This document shows positions 29,515 to 38,574 of a stretch of DNA of 64,000 bases, piece after piece. This DNA is from Pseudomonas viridiflava. Lineage in GTDB: Bacteria > Pseudomonadota > Gammaproteobacteria > Pseudomonadales > Pseudomonadaceae. The stretch covers positions 204,459 to 268,458 of the forward strand of contig NZ_UUIS01000001.1 of assembly GCF_900589395.1 (NCBI RefSeq), read 5' to 3'. A model generated the notes under the pieces. That model ran no database searches, was not told where the DNA came from, and saw nothing but the letters and a program-made list of their open reading frames with translations. Made by a program: the position numbers and the translations under genes. Each line of letters opens with the position of its first letter. The first letter of the stretch is position 1.

Positions 29515-30095
29515 GTACCTCGACCCGCCAGATCGTCCGCCCGGCCGGTGCCGGGCATGAAACCCTTTATGTCCTGCTGCTGTGCCTGCTGATCCTCATG
29601 GTCGCCGCTGGTGTAGTCGGGCTGCGTGGTGAAAGCCATGAACCCGAGGCCATTGCCAGCCATCAACTCGATGCCAGGCGCGACCTGACCGCCGCCGAGC
29701 AAGGCATCTATGCCGACCTGCGCGTAACCCTGGATGAAATCCGCCTGCTGGCCCAGGAACAGGCCTCCCCGGTAACCGTGCAACAACTGGCCGAGGACGG
29801 CTTTGCGCCGTTCGCCCAGGACGCCAGTTCCGTCGCCCGTGGTGCCCACGCCTGGCAGTTGCAAGGGCAGTCCTATCTTGGGCTGAGCCAGGCACCCGAG
29901 GTGTCGGGCTCGTTCTTGCTGCGCGGCCATTCCGGCGCCGAGCCGCATGATGATGAGCCAGCGGACATCTGGCTCAACCGCACCGCCTCCGCTGCGGCAC
30001 CTACGCAGCTGAGCGACCAGGCCCTGATTGCGACCGGCTGGAAACAGGTCGTTGCCCAATTCGATGCCGGGGTAACCCGCCAGCATCAGCACTGA
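29511..30095 (+). CDS. Membrane-anchored DUF6162-type protein of the metal operon
   Basis: A 194-residue protein with one N-terminal transmembrane helix (about residues 18-39, LYVLLLCLLILMVAAGVVGL), then a helical stretch (AEQGIYADLRVTLDEIRLL) and a periplasmic domain containing HAWQLQGQSYLGLSQ, with His-rich ends (SHEPE, QHQH). It resembles the DUF6162 family, which I know from the same gene neighbourhood; the biochemical role is unknown. ATGA overlap with the preceding gene; 35 nt before the binding-protein gene. Confidence 0.75.
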   Translation: MSTSTRQIVRPAGAGHETLYVLLLCLLILMVAAGVVGLRGESHEPEAIASHQLDARRDLTAAEQGIYADLRVTLDEIRLLAQEQASPVTVQQLAEDGFAPFAQDASSVARGAHAWQLQGQSYLGLSQAPEVSGSFLLRGHSGAEPHDDEPADIWLNRTASAAAPTQLSDQALIATGWKQVVAQFDAGVTRQHQH

Positions 30096-30130
30096 ACCCA
30101 CGCATTCATCGCACGGAAGATCGCCTGACC

Positions 30131-31060
30131 ATGCCCATTTCATTCAAACGCCGCCCCATGCTGCGCGTGCTGCTGGCCGGCCTGTTCGCCGCCCTGCTCA
30201 CCCCTGTGGCCAGTGCCGACGCGACCAAGCGCCTGCGCATCGGCATCACCCTGCATCCTTACTACAGCTACGTGAGCAATATCGTCGGCGACAAGGCCGA
30301 GGTGGTGCCGTTGATTCCGGCAGGCTTCAACCCGCACGCCTACGAACCGCGCGCCGAGGACATCAAGCGCATCGGCTCGCTGGACGTGATCGTGCTCAAC
30401 GGTGTCGGTCATGACGACTTCGCCGACCGCATGATCCAGGCCAGCGAGAAACCGGATGTACCGGTGATCGAGGCCAACGCCGACGTGCCATTGCTGGCCG
30501 CTACCGGCATTGCCGCGCGCGGCGCCGGCAAGGTGGTCAACCCGCACACCTTCCTGTCGATCAGCGCCTCCATCGCCCAGGTCAATAATATTGCCCGCGA
30601 ACTGGGCAAGCTTGACCCGGACAACGCCAAGGCCTACACCGCCAACGCCCGCGCCTATGGCAAGCGCTTGCGGCAGATGCGTGCCGATGCCCTGGCCAAG
30701 CTGACCCAGGCGCCCAAGGCCGAACTGCGGGTGGCCACCGTGCACGCAGCTTACGATTACCTGCTGCGTGAATTCGGCCTGGAAGTGACGGCAGTGGTGG
30801 AACCGGCCCACGGTATCGAGCCCAGCCCGAGCCAGTTGAAAAAGACCATCGATCAGTTGCGTGAGCTGGACGTGAAAGTGATCTTTTCGGAAATGGACTT
30901 CCCTTCCAGCTACGTCGACACCATCCAGCGCGAGTCGGGTGTGAAGCTGTACCCGCTGTCGCACATTTCCTACGGCGAATACACCGCCGACAAGTATGAA
31001 AAAGACATGAAGGGCAACCTCGACACCGTGGTCCGCGCCATTCAGGAGAGCGGCGCATGA
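30131..31060 (+). CDS. Metal ABC transporter substrate-binding protein (ZnuA/TroA family)
   Basis: A 309-residue periplasmic cluster A-I binding protein. A signal peptide with a twin-arginine-free Sec-type core (LRVLLAGLFAALLTPVASA) precedes the two-lobed domain. Likely ligands are His in FNPHAYEP (about residue 60), His in VVNPHTFLS (about 138), His in ATVHAAYDYL (about 205), with an acidic residue in FSEMDFP. It lacks the long His-rich loop of many zinc-specific ZnuA proteins, so Mn, Zn or Fe are all possible. Translationally coupled (ATGA) to the ATPase gene. Confidence 0.9.
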   Translation: MPISFKRRPMLRVLLAGLFAALLTPVASADATKRLRIGITLHPYYSYVSNIVGDKAEVVPLIPAGFNPHAYEPRAEDIKRIGSLDVIVLNGVGHDDFADRMIQASEKPDVPVIEANADVPLLAATGIAARGAGKVVNPHTFLSISASIAQVNNIARELGKLDPDNAKAYTANARAYGKRLRQMRADALAKLTQAPKAELRVATVHAAYDYLLREFGLEVTAVVEPAHGIEPSPSQLKKTIDQLRELDVKVIFSEMDFPSSYVDTIQRESGVKLYPLSHISYGEYTADKYEKDMKGNLDTVVRAIQESGA

Positions 31061-31809
31061 CCGCTGCCGAACACATCCAGGTCGCCCATCAGGGCCCGGG
31101 CATCGAATTTTCCGAAGTCAGCCTGACGCTGGGCCGCACCACGATCCTGGACCGCATCAGCTTCGACGTTCACGCCGGCAGCGTGCATGCACTGGTCGGC
31201 CCCAATGGGGGCGGCAAGAGTTCGCTGATCAAGACCCTGCTCGGCCAGATGCCGCACCAGGGCCAGCTCAGCCTGCTGTGGCCAGGCGCCCAGGGCGTGA
31301 TCGGCTACGTGCCGCAGGCACTGGAATTCGATCGCGGCCTGCCGATGACCGTCGAGGACTTCATGGCTGCCATGTGCCAGCGGCGCCCGGCCTTCCTGGG
31401 GCTGTCGCGGCACTATGCCGGACCCATTGGCGAGGCGCTGGAGCGGGTCGGCATGCAGGACAAGCGCAAACGACGCATGGGCGCGCTGTCGGGCGGCGAG
31501 CGCCAGCGCGTGCTGCTGGCGCAGGGCCTGATTCCGGCACCGCACCTGCTGGTGCTTGATGAGCCGATGTCGGCCCTCGACGAACCCGGCATCCAGGTGT
31601 TCGAGCGGCTGCTGGTCGACTGGCGTCAGAGCGGCATCACCGTACTGTGGATCGAGCACGACCTGGAAGCGGTCAAGCGCCTGGCCGACCGGGTGACCGG
31701 CCTGAATCGCCGGGTGCTGTTCGATGAGCCGGCGCACACGGCCCTGACGCCTGAACGGCTGTTGACGCTGTTTTCCGCCCATCCACGCAGTGCCGGGAGT
31801 GCCCAGTGA
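31057..31809 (+). CDS. Metal ABC transporter ATP-binding protein
   Basis: A 250-residue ABC ATPase that drives the ZnuB/TroB-type permease. Walker A GPNGGGKSSLIKTLLG near residue 47, Q-loop in VPQALEF, signature [13 protein letters not shown] near 144, Walker B LLVLDEPMSALD and the switch histidine in LWIEHDLEA are all intact, so it should hydrolyse ATP. Overlaps both neighbours by a few bases (ATGA before, TGATG after). Confidence 0.93.
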   Translation: MTAAEHIQVAHQGPGIEFSEVSLTLGRTTILDRISFDVHAGSVHALVGPNGGGKSSLIKTLLGQMPHQGQLSLLWPGAQGVIGYVPQALEFDRGLPMTVEDFMAAMCQRRPAFLGLSRHYAGPIGEALERVGMQDKRKRRMGALSGGERQRVLLAQGLIPAPHLLVLDEPMSALDEPGIQVFERLLVDWRQSGITVLWIEHDLEAVKRLADRVTGLNRRVLFDEPAHTALTPERLLTLFSAHPRSAGSAQ

Positions 31810-32708
31810 TGTCCTACGAAAGCTTTCGGCTGTTGATCCAGGACCTGGCCAATTCAGGCTACCTGCCCGAGTCGCTGGCCTATGGGTTTGTGCTCAACGC
31901 GCTGCTGGCCGGCATGCTGATCGGCCCGGTGCTGGGCGGCCTGGGCACCTTGGTGGTGGTCAAGCGCTTTGCATTCTTCTCTGAAGCGGTCGGCCATGCC
32001 GCGCTGACCGGCGTGGCCATTGGCATTCTGTTGGGCGAACCCTACACGGGCCCGTATGGCAGCCTGTTCGGTTACTGCCTGCTGTTCGGCATCGTGCTCA
32101 ATTACTTGCGCAACCGTACCGGCCTGACGCCCGACACCCTGATCGGCGTGTTCCTGTCGGTGTCGCTGGCGTTGGGGGCCAGCCTGCTATTGGTGCTGGC
32201 CGGCAAGATCAACGTGCATATTCTGGAAAACGTACTGTTCGGCTCGGTGCTGACGGTCAACAGCAACGACCTGCTGGTACTGGCCATTGTCGGCGCACTG
32301 GTCATGGGCCTGAGCCTGCCGCTGTACAACCGCATCATGCTGGCCAGCTTCAATCCGCAACTGGCGGCCGTACGCGGTGTGGCGGTCAAGGTGCTGGACT
32401 ACCTGTTCGTGATTCTGGTGACCCTGATCACCGTGGCGGCGGTCAAGGTCATCGGTGCGATTCTGGTCGGCGCCCTGCTGGTCATCCCGGCCGCCGCCGC
32501 ACGCTTGCTCAGCCAGTCGCTCAAGGGTTTTTTCTGGGCCTCGGTGCTGATCGCCACGGTCAGCACCCTGTGCGGCATTTTGCTGCCCATCGTCTTCGAC
32601 CTGCCCGTGCCGTCGGGTGCTGCGATCATCCTGGTCTGCGGCGCGGCCTTCGCCCTGGCCGCCATTGCCCGCGGCACCCTGCCCAGCCTCAAGGGAAATA
32701 TCGGATAA
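31809..32708 (+). CDS. Metal ABC transporter permease (ZnuB/TroC family)
   Basis: A 299-residue inner-membrane permease of the ABC-3 family with about eight hydrophobic helices; the cytoplasmic coupling region with VKRFAFFSEAVGHAALTG is the hallmark of the family. Two possible starts lie within the ATPase stop codon (GTG 31806 and ATG 31809); ATG is chosen. Its stop is immediately followed by the start of the second binding-protein gene. Confidence 0.93.
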   Translation: MSYESFRLLIQDLANSGYLPESLAYGFVLNALLAGMLIGPVLGGLGTLVVVKRFAFFSEAVGHAALTGVAIGILLGEPYTGPYGSLFGYCLLFGIVLNYLRNRTGLTPDTLIGVFLSVSLALGASLLLVLAGKINVHILENVLFGSVLTVNSNDLLVLAIVGALVMGLSLPLYNRIMLASFNPQLAAVRGVAVKVLDYLFVILVTLITVAAVKVIGAILVGALLVIPAAAARLLSQSLKGFFWASVLIATVSTLCGILLPIVFDLPVPSGAAIILVCGAAFALAAIARGTLPSLKGNIG

Positions 32709-33656
32709 ATGCCCACTTCAAACCTGCACCGCCTCGTTCTTGCCCTGGCCCTGGGCGGCCTGTTCAGCCACAGCGTGCTGGCCGCCCAGGCACAACCTGC
32801 TGCCTCCCAGGCCTCGGCGACCCCGGCAGCGACCAAGCCGGTACGGATTCTGGCCAGCCTGCCGATCACCTATGGCCTGGGGCAGATCCTGCTCAAGGAC
32901 ACCGGCGTGGTACTGGAACGCGCCGCTGCGGCCAACCTGCCAGGCTCGCGGCAGAGCGCCTATTTCACCGGACGCGGCGCCGAGGCGTTGCACAGGCTGG
33001 CCACGGATGCCGATGCGGTGATCGGCCTGCGCTCGATCTGGGGCGAAGACTCGCTGTACCCCAATGCGCGGCGCAGCAATATCCGCATTGTCGAGATCGA
33101 CGCGGCGCGTCCTGTCGACGGTGCCCTGCCCGGTGTTGCCCTGCAGGCCGGACAAGGTATCGACGGCCTCAACAGCCAGCCCTGGCTGGCCAGCCACAAT
33201 CTGGGGCGCATGGCCGATGTCTTGAGCGCCGACCTGGTGCGCCTGGCACCTGAGGCCAAGCCACGCATCGAAGCCAACCTGGCGGCCTTCAAGCAACAGT
33301 TGCTCACCCTCAGCGCCGACAGCGAAAAACGCCTGGCCCAGGCCGACAATGTGGCGGTGGTGAGCCTGTCCGATCGCTTGAACTACCTGATCAGCGGGCT
33401 CAACCTGGAGCTGGTCGAGCGCCAGGTACTGACCGATGAGCAATGGACACCCGCGACCTTGCAGAAGCTGACCACCACCCTCAAGGACAACGAGGTCGCG
33501 GTGGTCCTCGACCACCGCGAGCCACCGGCACCGGTCAAGGCCGCTATCAGTGCCGCCGGCAGCCAGTTACTGGTACTGGGCAGCGAAAACGACGACCCGC
33601 TGGCCGGGCTGCAACAGGATGTCGACCTGCTGCTCAAGGCGCTGACCAAAGGCTGA
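32709..33656 (+). CDS. Second, divergent ZnuA/TroA-like periplasmic protein lacking the metal-binding histidines
   Basis: A 315-residue protein with a signal peptide (LHRLVLALALGGLFS to VLAAQA) and an Ala/Pro/Gln linker. The rest aligns by eye with cluster A-I binding proteins: the helix LAPEAKPRIEANLAAFKQQL and the region VVLDHREPPAPVKAAI correspond to conserved segments. The three usual histidines are missing: the PH-x-Y site reads GSRQSAYFTG, the DPHxW site reads NSQPWLASHN, and the third reads VVSLSDRLNYL. It may hold a different ligand or act as a chaperone to the transporter. The ATG abuts the permease stop. Last gene of the operon, ended by a terminator. Confidence 0.85.
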   Translation: MPTSNLHRLVLALALGGLFSHSVLAAQAQPAASQASATPAATKPVRILASLPITYGLGQILLKDTGVVLERAAAANLPGSRQSAYFTGRGAEALHRLATDADAVIGLRSIWGEDSLYPNARRSNIRIVEIDAARPVDGALPGVALQAGQGIDGLNSQPWLASHNLGRMADVLSADLVRLAPEAKPRIEANLAAFKQQLLTLSADSEKRLAQADNVAVVSLSDRLNYLISGLNLELVERQVLTDEQWTPATLQKLTTTLKDNEVAVVLDHREPPAPVKAAISAAGSQLLVLGSENDDPLAGLQQDVDLLLKALTKG

Positions 33657-33674
33657 ATGGCATCGTGCATGCAC

Positions 33675-33708
33675 AAAAAGGCGGATCGCACCTGGATCCG
33701 CCTTTTTT
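33675..33708 (+). terminator. Terminator of the metal-uptake operon
   Basis: AAAAAGGCGGATC pairs with GGATCCGCCTTTTT around a short loop and ends in a T run, 18 nt past the last stop. On the minus strand it also lies just beyond the stop of the SnoaL-like gene, so it can act both ways. Confidence 0.88.
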
Positions 33709-33717
33709 GCCTGAAGG

Positions 33718-34239
33718 TCAATGGCTGGCGTGCAGCAGAGGCTGGACCTGCGGCATTGCCGAAGAGTGGTGATTGAGAATCTTCCACTTCCCGTCCACCT
33801 GGGTGTACAGGAAGGTGTAGCGCGCCTGAACTTCGCTGATTTTGCCGTCGGCGGCGGTCAGGGTGAAGGTGTAGACGCCGCTGTCCATGGCAGCCGTTGG
33901 GCCCAGGCTGCGGATTTCCCGATAGTTGATCCGCCCTACCGGCTTGAGCACCAGGAAGTGATCGAAGTAATCACTGATTTGCGTCGGTGTGGCACGCACT
34001 TCATTGGACACCGTCGGTTGCAGCACCGCGTTGGTGGCATACAGGCCGGTCACGGTCTTGGCGCTGCCGGTCTTGAGGGCGGCATTCCACTGGTCGAACA
34101 ATCCGGCAATTTCACGTTCGCGGCTGTCGCTCGGCAGTTCGGCCACTGTGCGGTACACGTACGGAGTGGTTTCAACGGCCTGGACCCAAGGCGCACTGAC
34201 GGCCAGGGCCAGGGCTACAACGACGGTTTTCAATTTCAT
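33718..34239 (-). CDS. Exported SnoaL/NTF2-like protein (SgcJ/EcaC type)
   Basis: A 173-residue protein with a signal peptide ending at VQA-VET. The mature part is an NTF2-like cone fold: EIAGLFDQWNAALKTGSAKTVTGLY, then a helix, then strands with the closing YTFLYTQVDGKWKILNHHSS, as in the SgcJ/EcaC/CaMKII-association group. Catalytic function cannot be inferred; these folds serve as small-molecule binding or isomerase scaffolds. Monocistronic, converging with the metal operon. Confidence 0.82.
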   Translation of the reverse strand: MKLKTVVVALALAVSAPWVQAVETTPYVYRTVAELPSDSREREIAGLFDQWNAALKTGSAKTVTGLYATNAVLQPTVSNEVRATPTQISDYFDHFLVLKPVGRINYREIRSLGPTAAMDSGVYTFTLTAADGKISEVQARYTFLYTQVDGKWKILNHHSSAMPQVQPLLHASH

Positions 34240-34415
34240 GACATTTCTCCTTCACGTTGGTCAGGCCACTACTGTGCCGGGCTTGGAGAACGGGGCCATC
34301 GGCCAACCGGCGTCTTTTTCCTATGCCATTCGGCAGATAGGCAGGCAGGGGTCCGACAGGTTCTAATGGCGCATGATTGCCCGCACAAGCGCGCGCCCCT
34401 GCAGGAACGTCCTAC

Positions 34416-35603
34416 ATGCCTACCTCCTCCCACGATCCGGCCAGCGCCCTGGCCATCCGCGCGCATTACCGGCAGGCCCAAAGCCGTGCAGCACGCTTGC
34501 GCCTGCTGGTGGACACCGGCCAGCAATTGACCGGCCTGGCCCCTGAGGCCATGCGCCAACAGGTCCTGCAGCGCGCCTGCGCCTTCGTGGCCATGGACCA
34601 TGGCCTGCTGCTGGAATGGCCTGCGGACAGGACCGCCTGCTGCACCGCCAGCCTGGGCAGCCATGAACGCCTGGGCAGCCTGGTCGGGCACGCGGACACC
34701 ACACTGCGCCAGCCTGCCTGGCTGGAAACAGCCGACACGCCACTGCATGCCGTACTGCAACTGCCCCTGCGCGGTGCCGACGACCGCACGTTCGGCCTGT
34801 TGCTCCTGGCCAACAGCCTGCCCATCAGCGCGCCCGACAGCGAAGACATCGAGTCGCTACAATTGCTCGCCACCTTGCTGGCCGCCCACCTGGAAAACAA
34901 TCGCCTGCTGCAGACCCAGATCAGCCGTGAACGCAGCATGTCGGAGCTGGTGCATCGCCTGTTCACTGCCCAGGAAGACGAACGCAAGCGCATGGCCTAT
35001 GACCTGCATGATGGGCTGGCGCAATCTCTGGCCGGCCTGCACCAGCGCCTGCAAGGCTTTGCCGGGCGCTGCCCGTCGCTGCCTGCCCCACTGGACGGCG
35101 ACCTGGAAAACATTCTCGACCTGGCCCGGCATTGCGTGGGCGAAGCGCGCCAGCTGATCGGCGGCCTGCGGCCCAGTGTGCTGGACGACTTCGGCCTGTG
35201 GCGCGCCATCGACAAGGAAGCCGACCGCCTGCGCGACGCCGGTATCGACGTGCACTGGCAGGCCCGCTCGCACGAGCGCCTGCCGCCTTCGGTCGAAATC
35301 GCCCTGTTTCGTATCGCCCAGGAAGGCATCAACAACGTCCTCAAGCATGCCGGGGCACAGCGTGTCGAGCTGGGTCTGCAACACCACGGCCAACAGGTGT
35401 CGCTGCACCTGAGCGATGACGGCTGCGGTTTCGATATCGACAGCCTGCAACCTCATCACCCGGCCAGCTCGCTGGGCCTGGTCACCATGCAGGAGCGCGC
35501 CAGCCTGCTGGGCGGGCATTTCAGCTGTATCCGTTCGTCCGCTGGCGGTACACGGTTGCAGACCCGCGTGCCCCTGGCCCCGGCACAGCAGGTGCAGCCA
35601 TGA
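34416..35603 (+). CDS. GAF-domain sensor histidine kinase (NarX/HisKA_3 type)
   Basis: A 395-residue soluble kinase with no transmembrane helix. A GAF-like domain (about residues 25-170) is followed by a HisKA_3 dimerisation domain with the phospho-histidine in AYDLHDGLAQSLA (about residue 200) and a HATPase_c domain (EGINNVLKHAG, DDGCGFD, GLVTMQERA). It starts at ATG 34416, after an AGGAAC site; the frame is open to 34377. Its stop overlaps the start of the NarL-type regulator (ATGA), which is its likely partner. The signal is unknown. Confidence 0.9.
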   Translation: MPTSSHDPASALAIRAHYRQAQSRAARLRLLVDTGQQLTGLAPEAMRQQVLQRACAFVAMDHGLLLEWPADRTACCTASLGSHERLGSLVGHADTTLRQPAWLETADTPLHAVLQLPLRGADDRTFGLLLLANSLPISAPDSEDIESLQLLATLLAAHLENNRLLQTQISRERSMSELVHRLFTAQEDERKRMAYDLHDGLAQSLAGLHQRLQGFAGRCPSLPAPLDGDLENILDLARHCVGEARQLIGGLRPSVLDDFGLWRAIDKEADRLRDAGIDVHWQARSHERLPPSVEIALFRIAQEGINNVLKHAGAQRVELGLQHHGQQVSLHLSDDGCGFDIDSLQPHHPASSLGLVTMQERASLLGGHFSCIRSSAGGTRLQTRVPLAPAQQVQP

Positions 35604-36253
35604 CGCCCCCTCTGCGCCTGGTGCTGGCCGATGACCATGAAGTGACCCGCACCGGGTTTGTTTCCATGCTGGCCGGCCATCCCGAATTCGTCGTGGTCGG
35701 CGAGGCCTGTGACGGCCAGCAGGCCGTGGACATGTGCCAGGCCCTGAAACCCGATATCGCCATCCTCGACATCCGCATGCCGGTGCTCAACGGCCTGGGG
35801 GCCGCCCGCCTGCTGCAACAGTGCATGCCCGGCCTGAAAGTGGTGATGTTCACCATGGATGACAGCACCGATCACCTGGAGGCGGCGATCAGCGCCGGGG
35901 CTGTGGGCTACCTGCTCAAAGATGCCAGGCGCGAAGAAATGATCGCCAGCCTGCAACGCGTGGCCCGTGGCGAGGAAGCCCTGAACGGCGCGGTCAGTGC
36001 CCGCCTGCTGCGGCGCATGGCCGAGCGCGGCGGGCAGGCGGCACCGGCCCTGGAAACCCTGACCGCCCGTGAGCGTCAGGTGCTGGCGCTGGTTGCTGGC
36101 GGCTGCAGCAACCGGGTCATCGGTGAACGCCTGGGGATTACCACCGGCACGGCCAAGGCGCATGTCGAACGGGTCATCGGCAAACTGGGCGCATCCGACC
36201 GCACCCAGGCTGCGGTGCGGGGCGTGGCCCTGGGTCTGGTGCCCGGCCAATGA
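35600..36253 (+). CDS. NarL/FixJ-family response regulator
   Basis: A 217-residue regulator. The receiver domain (1-125) has the acidic pair ADDHE, phospho-Asp in AILDIRMP (about residue 56) and Lys in YLLKDAR. The LuxR-type helix-turn-helix (about 148-210, LTARERQVLALVAGGCSNRVI) is complete. Coupled by ATGA overlaps to the kinase before and the hybrid kinase after. The regulated genes cannot be inferred from this window. Confidence 0.92.
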   Translation: MTPPLRLVLADDHEVTRTGFVSMLAGHPEFVVVGEACDGQQAVDMCQALKPDIAILDIRMPVLNGLGAARLLQQCMPGLKVVMFTMDDSTDHLEAAISAGAVGYLLKDARREEMIASLQRVARGEEALNGAVSARLLRRMAERGGQAAPALETLTARERQVLALVAGGCSNRVIGERLGITTGTAKAHVERVIGKLGASDRTQAAVRGVALGLVPGQ

Positions 36254-38574
36254 CCGAGGTCATGCACACACCGGCCAGTCGCTGGGCCGACCTGCCGCTG
36301 CGCGGCAAGGCACTGGTGGCCATCTCTTTGCCGCTGGTCTTGTTGATGGGGTCGCTGATACTGATTTACATCACCGAGCGCCAGACAGCTCAAGCCGAGG
36401 AAGATGTGCGCCGGGTTCTGCTGGTCCAGGGCGATATCCAGACCGTGCACACCCAGTTGGCCGAAGCGGCGGCCAGTGTCCGTGGTTATCTGCTGACCCG
36501 CCACGAAGACTTCCTGCCGGCCTATCGGCAGGCCGGCGCCCTGATCGAAGCCGCCCGCCAGCGCCTCAATGACAACGTGCGCGACCCTCAGATGCGCGAA
36601 CACCTGCAGGCCATCGCGCCGCTGATTGCCTCCAAGCTCGAGGGCCTGGCGGCCTTGCACAACCTGCAACCGGCCGAACGGGACTTGATCTCGGCGATTC
36701 TGGTAGAGAACAAGTCGATTCTCGACGAGCTGCGCCAGCGCATCGACACCATGCGCACGCGCGAAGACACGTTGCTGGCCGAGCGCACGGCGGCCGCGGC
36801 GGCCACCCGCCAGCGCCTGCTGTTCTCGACCCTGCTTGCCGCCGGTTGTGGGCTGTTCGGGGCGATCATTGCCGTGCTGTTGCTGACGCGAGGCATCGTC
36901 GCCCGGGTCCAGCAAGTGCAAGGCAACGCCCAGCGCCTGGCGCTCGGCCAGCCCTTGTGGCCGCAGCCGCCGGAAAACGATGAGGTCGGCCAGTTGGGCA
37001 GCCGCCTGGTGGAGGCCGGTCACCTGCTGACCGAGCGTGAACGGGCCTTGCGCGATAACGAAGAACGCTTGCGGCTGATCATCGACGGGGTCAAGGACTA
37101 TGGGATCTTCGCCCTGGATATCCACGGCAGTGTCACCAGCTGGAACGTCGGCGCCGAGCGCATCAAGGGCTACACCGAACAGGAAATCATCGGCCGGCAC
37201 TTTTCGGTGTTCTACCTGCTCGACGAATGCCCGGACCATCCGGCCAGGGCCCTGGAAGCCGCCACACGCGACGGCCACTACATGGAAGAAGGCTGGCGCT
37301 GCCGCAAGGATGGCAGCCGGTTCTGGGCCAGCGTGGTCATCACCGCCCAGTACGATGCCAGCGGCGCCCTGCGCGGGTTTTCCAAGATCACCCGTGACAT
37401 CACCGACCGTCGCGCCGCCGAAATCGACCTGCGCAATGCACGCGAGCTGGCCGAACGCGCCAGCCGGGCAAAAAGCGAATTCCTGTCGCGCATGAGCCAT
37501 GAACTGCGCACGCCCCTGAACGCCATTCTGGGGTTTGCGCAATTGCTGGACATGGACGCCGCACCGGGCCAGGCCACTCATGCCAGGCACATCCTGCGCG
37601 CAGGCCAGCACCTGCTGACCCTGATCAATGAAGTGCTGGACATCGCGCGCATCGAGGCCGGTCGCCTGGCCCTGAACCTGGAGCCGGTGGCCCTGGGTCC
37701 GGCCTTGCAGGAAGCGCTGACGCTGGTCTGGCCCATGGCCACAGAGGCAGGCATCGAACTGAGCCCGCTGCCCCTGCACATCGACGATCATGGTGTGCTG
37801 GCCGATCGGCAACGACTGATCCAGGTGCTGCTGAACCTGCTGTCCAACGCCATCAAGTACAACCGTCCGGCAGGCCGGGTGTGGGTCGAAGTGCAGGCGC
37901 GTGCCGGGCGCCTGGGCATTTCGGTCAACGACACCGGGCATGGTATTGCCACCGACAAGCTTGAGCGCCTGTTTACCCCTTTCGAACGCCTGGAGGCCGA
38001 CCCGCGCGTCGAAGGCACCGGCCTCGGCCTGGCGTTGAGCAAAAACCTGCTGCAGGCCATGCAGGGCACCTTGACGGTACACAGCACACCCGGGCAAGGC
38101 TGTCGCTTTACCCTTGAACTGCCCGTTGCACAGGCACAGCGTGCTGCGGCCGTCGCGTTGCACCTGCCGGCCTTGCCGGCCGCGCCGGCGTTGCACAATC
38201 GCGGCACCGTGCTGTGCATCGAAGGCAACCTGTCGAGCATGGCCCTGATTGAAACCCTGCTGCAACGTCGGCCGGGCATCGGCCTGTTGTCGAGCATGCT
38301 CGGCCAGCTGGGCCTGGACCTGGCCCGCCAGCACGCGCCGCAGCTGATCCTGCTGGACATCGACCTGCCGGATTTGCCGGGCCTTGAGGTCTTGAGGCGC
38401 CTGCGTGAGTGGCCCGCCACGGCACAGACGCCCGTGATCATCCTGACCGCAGACGCCAGTCACCTGGGCCGCAGCACCCTGCAAGCGGCCGGTGCTACCG
38501 CGACCCTGGTCAAACCCCTGCATGTACCAGGCTTTCTCGCCTATCTGGACCAGTACTTACCGGAGCCTGAATGA
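36250..38574 (+). CDS. Hybrid sensor histidine kinase: CHASE3-HAMP-PAS-HisKA-HATPase-REC
   Basis: A 774-residue inner-membrane hybrid kinase. TM1 about residues 20-43, a helical periplasmic CHASE3-type domain (QLAEAAASVRGYLLTR) to about 185, TM2 about 192-216, HAMP, a PAS domain (about 275-390, GIFALDIHGSVTSWN), HisKA with phospho-His at about 417 (SHELRTPLNAILGF), HATPase_c with NLLSNAIKYN and GTGLGLALSKN, and a C-terminal receiver. The receiver keeps Asp in LILLDIDLP and Lys in LVKPLH, but the acidic pair reads CIEGN, one acidic residue replaced by Gly. ATGA overlap with the next gene. Confidence 0.92.
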   Translation: MTEVMHTPASRWADLPLRGKALVAISLPLVLLMGSLILIYITERQTAQAEEDVRRVLLVQGDIQTVHTQLAEAAASVRGYLLTRHEDFLPAYRQAGALIEAARQRLNDNVRDPQMREHLQAIAPLIASKLEGLAALHNLQPAERDLISAILVENKSILDELRQRIDTMRTREDTLLAERTAAAAATRQRLLFSTLLAAGCGLFGAIIAVLLLTRGIVARVQQVQGNAQRLALGQPLWPQPPENDEVGQLGSRLVEAGHLLTERERALRDNEERLRLIIDGVKDYGIFALDIHGSVTSWNVGAERIKGYTEQEIIGRHFSVFYLLDECPDHPARALEAATRDGHYMEEGWRCRKDGSRFWASVVITAQYDASGALRGFSKITRDITDRRAAEIDLRNARELAERASRAKSEFLSRMSHELRTPLNAILGFAQLLDMDAAPGQATHARHILRAGQHLLTLINEVLDIARIEAGRLALNLEPVALGPALQEALTLVWPMATEAGIELSPLPLHIDDHGVLADRQRLIQVLLNLLSNAIKYNRPAGRVWVEVQARAGRLGISVNDTGHGIATDKLERLFTPFERLEADPRVEGTGLGLALSKNLLQAMQGTLTVHSTPGQGCRFTLELPVAQAQRAAAVALHLPALPAAPALHNRGTVLCIEGNLSSMALIETLLQRRPGIGLLSSMLGQLGLDLARQHAPQLILLDIDLPDLPGLEVLRRLREWPATAQTPVIILTADASHLGRSTLQAAGATATLVKPLHVPGFLAYLDQYLPEPE

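Noticed and set aside
36076..38523. An 815-codon open frame on the minus strand across the hybrid kinase gene
   Set aside because: Antisense shadow of an intact CHASE3-PAS-HisKA kinase; the translation is Gln/Gly-rich with no motif.
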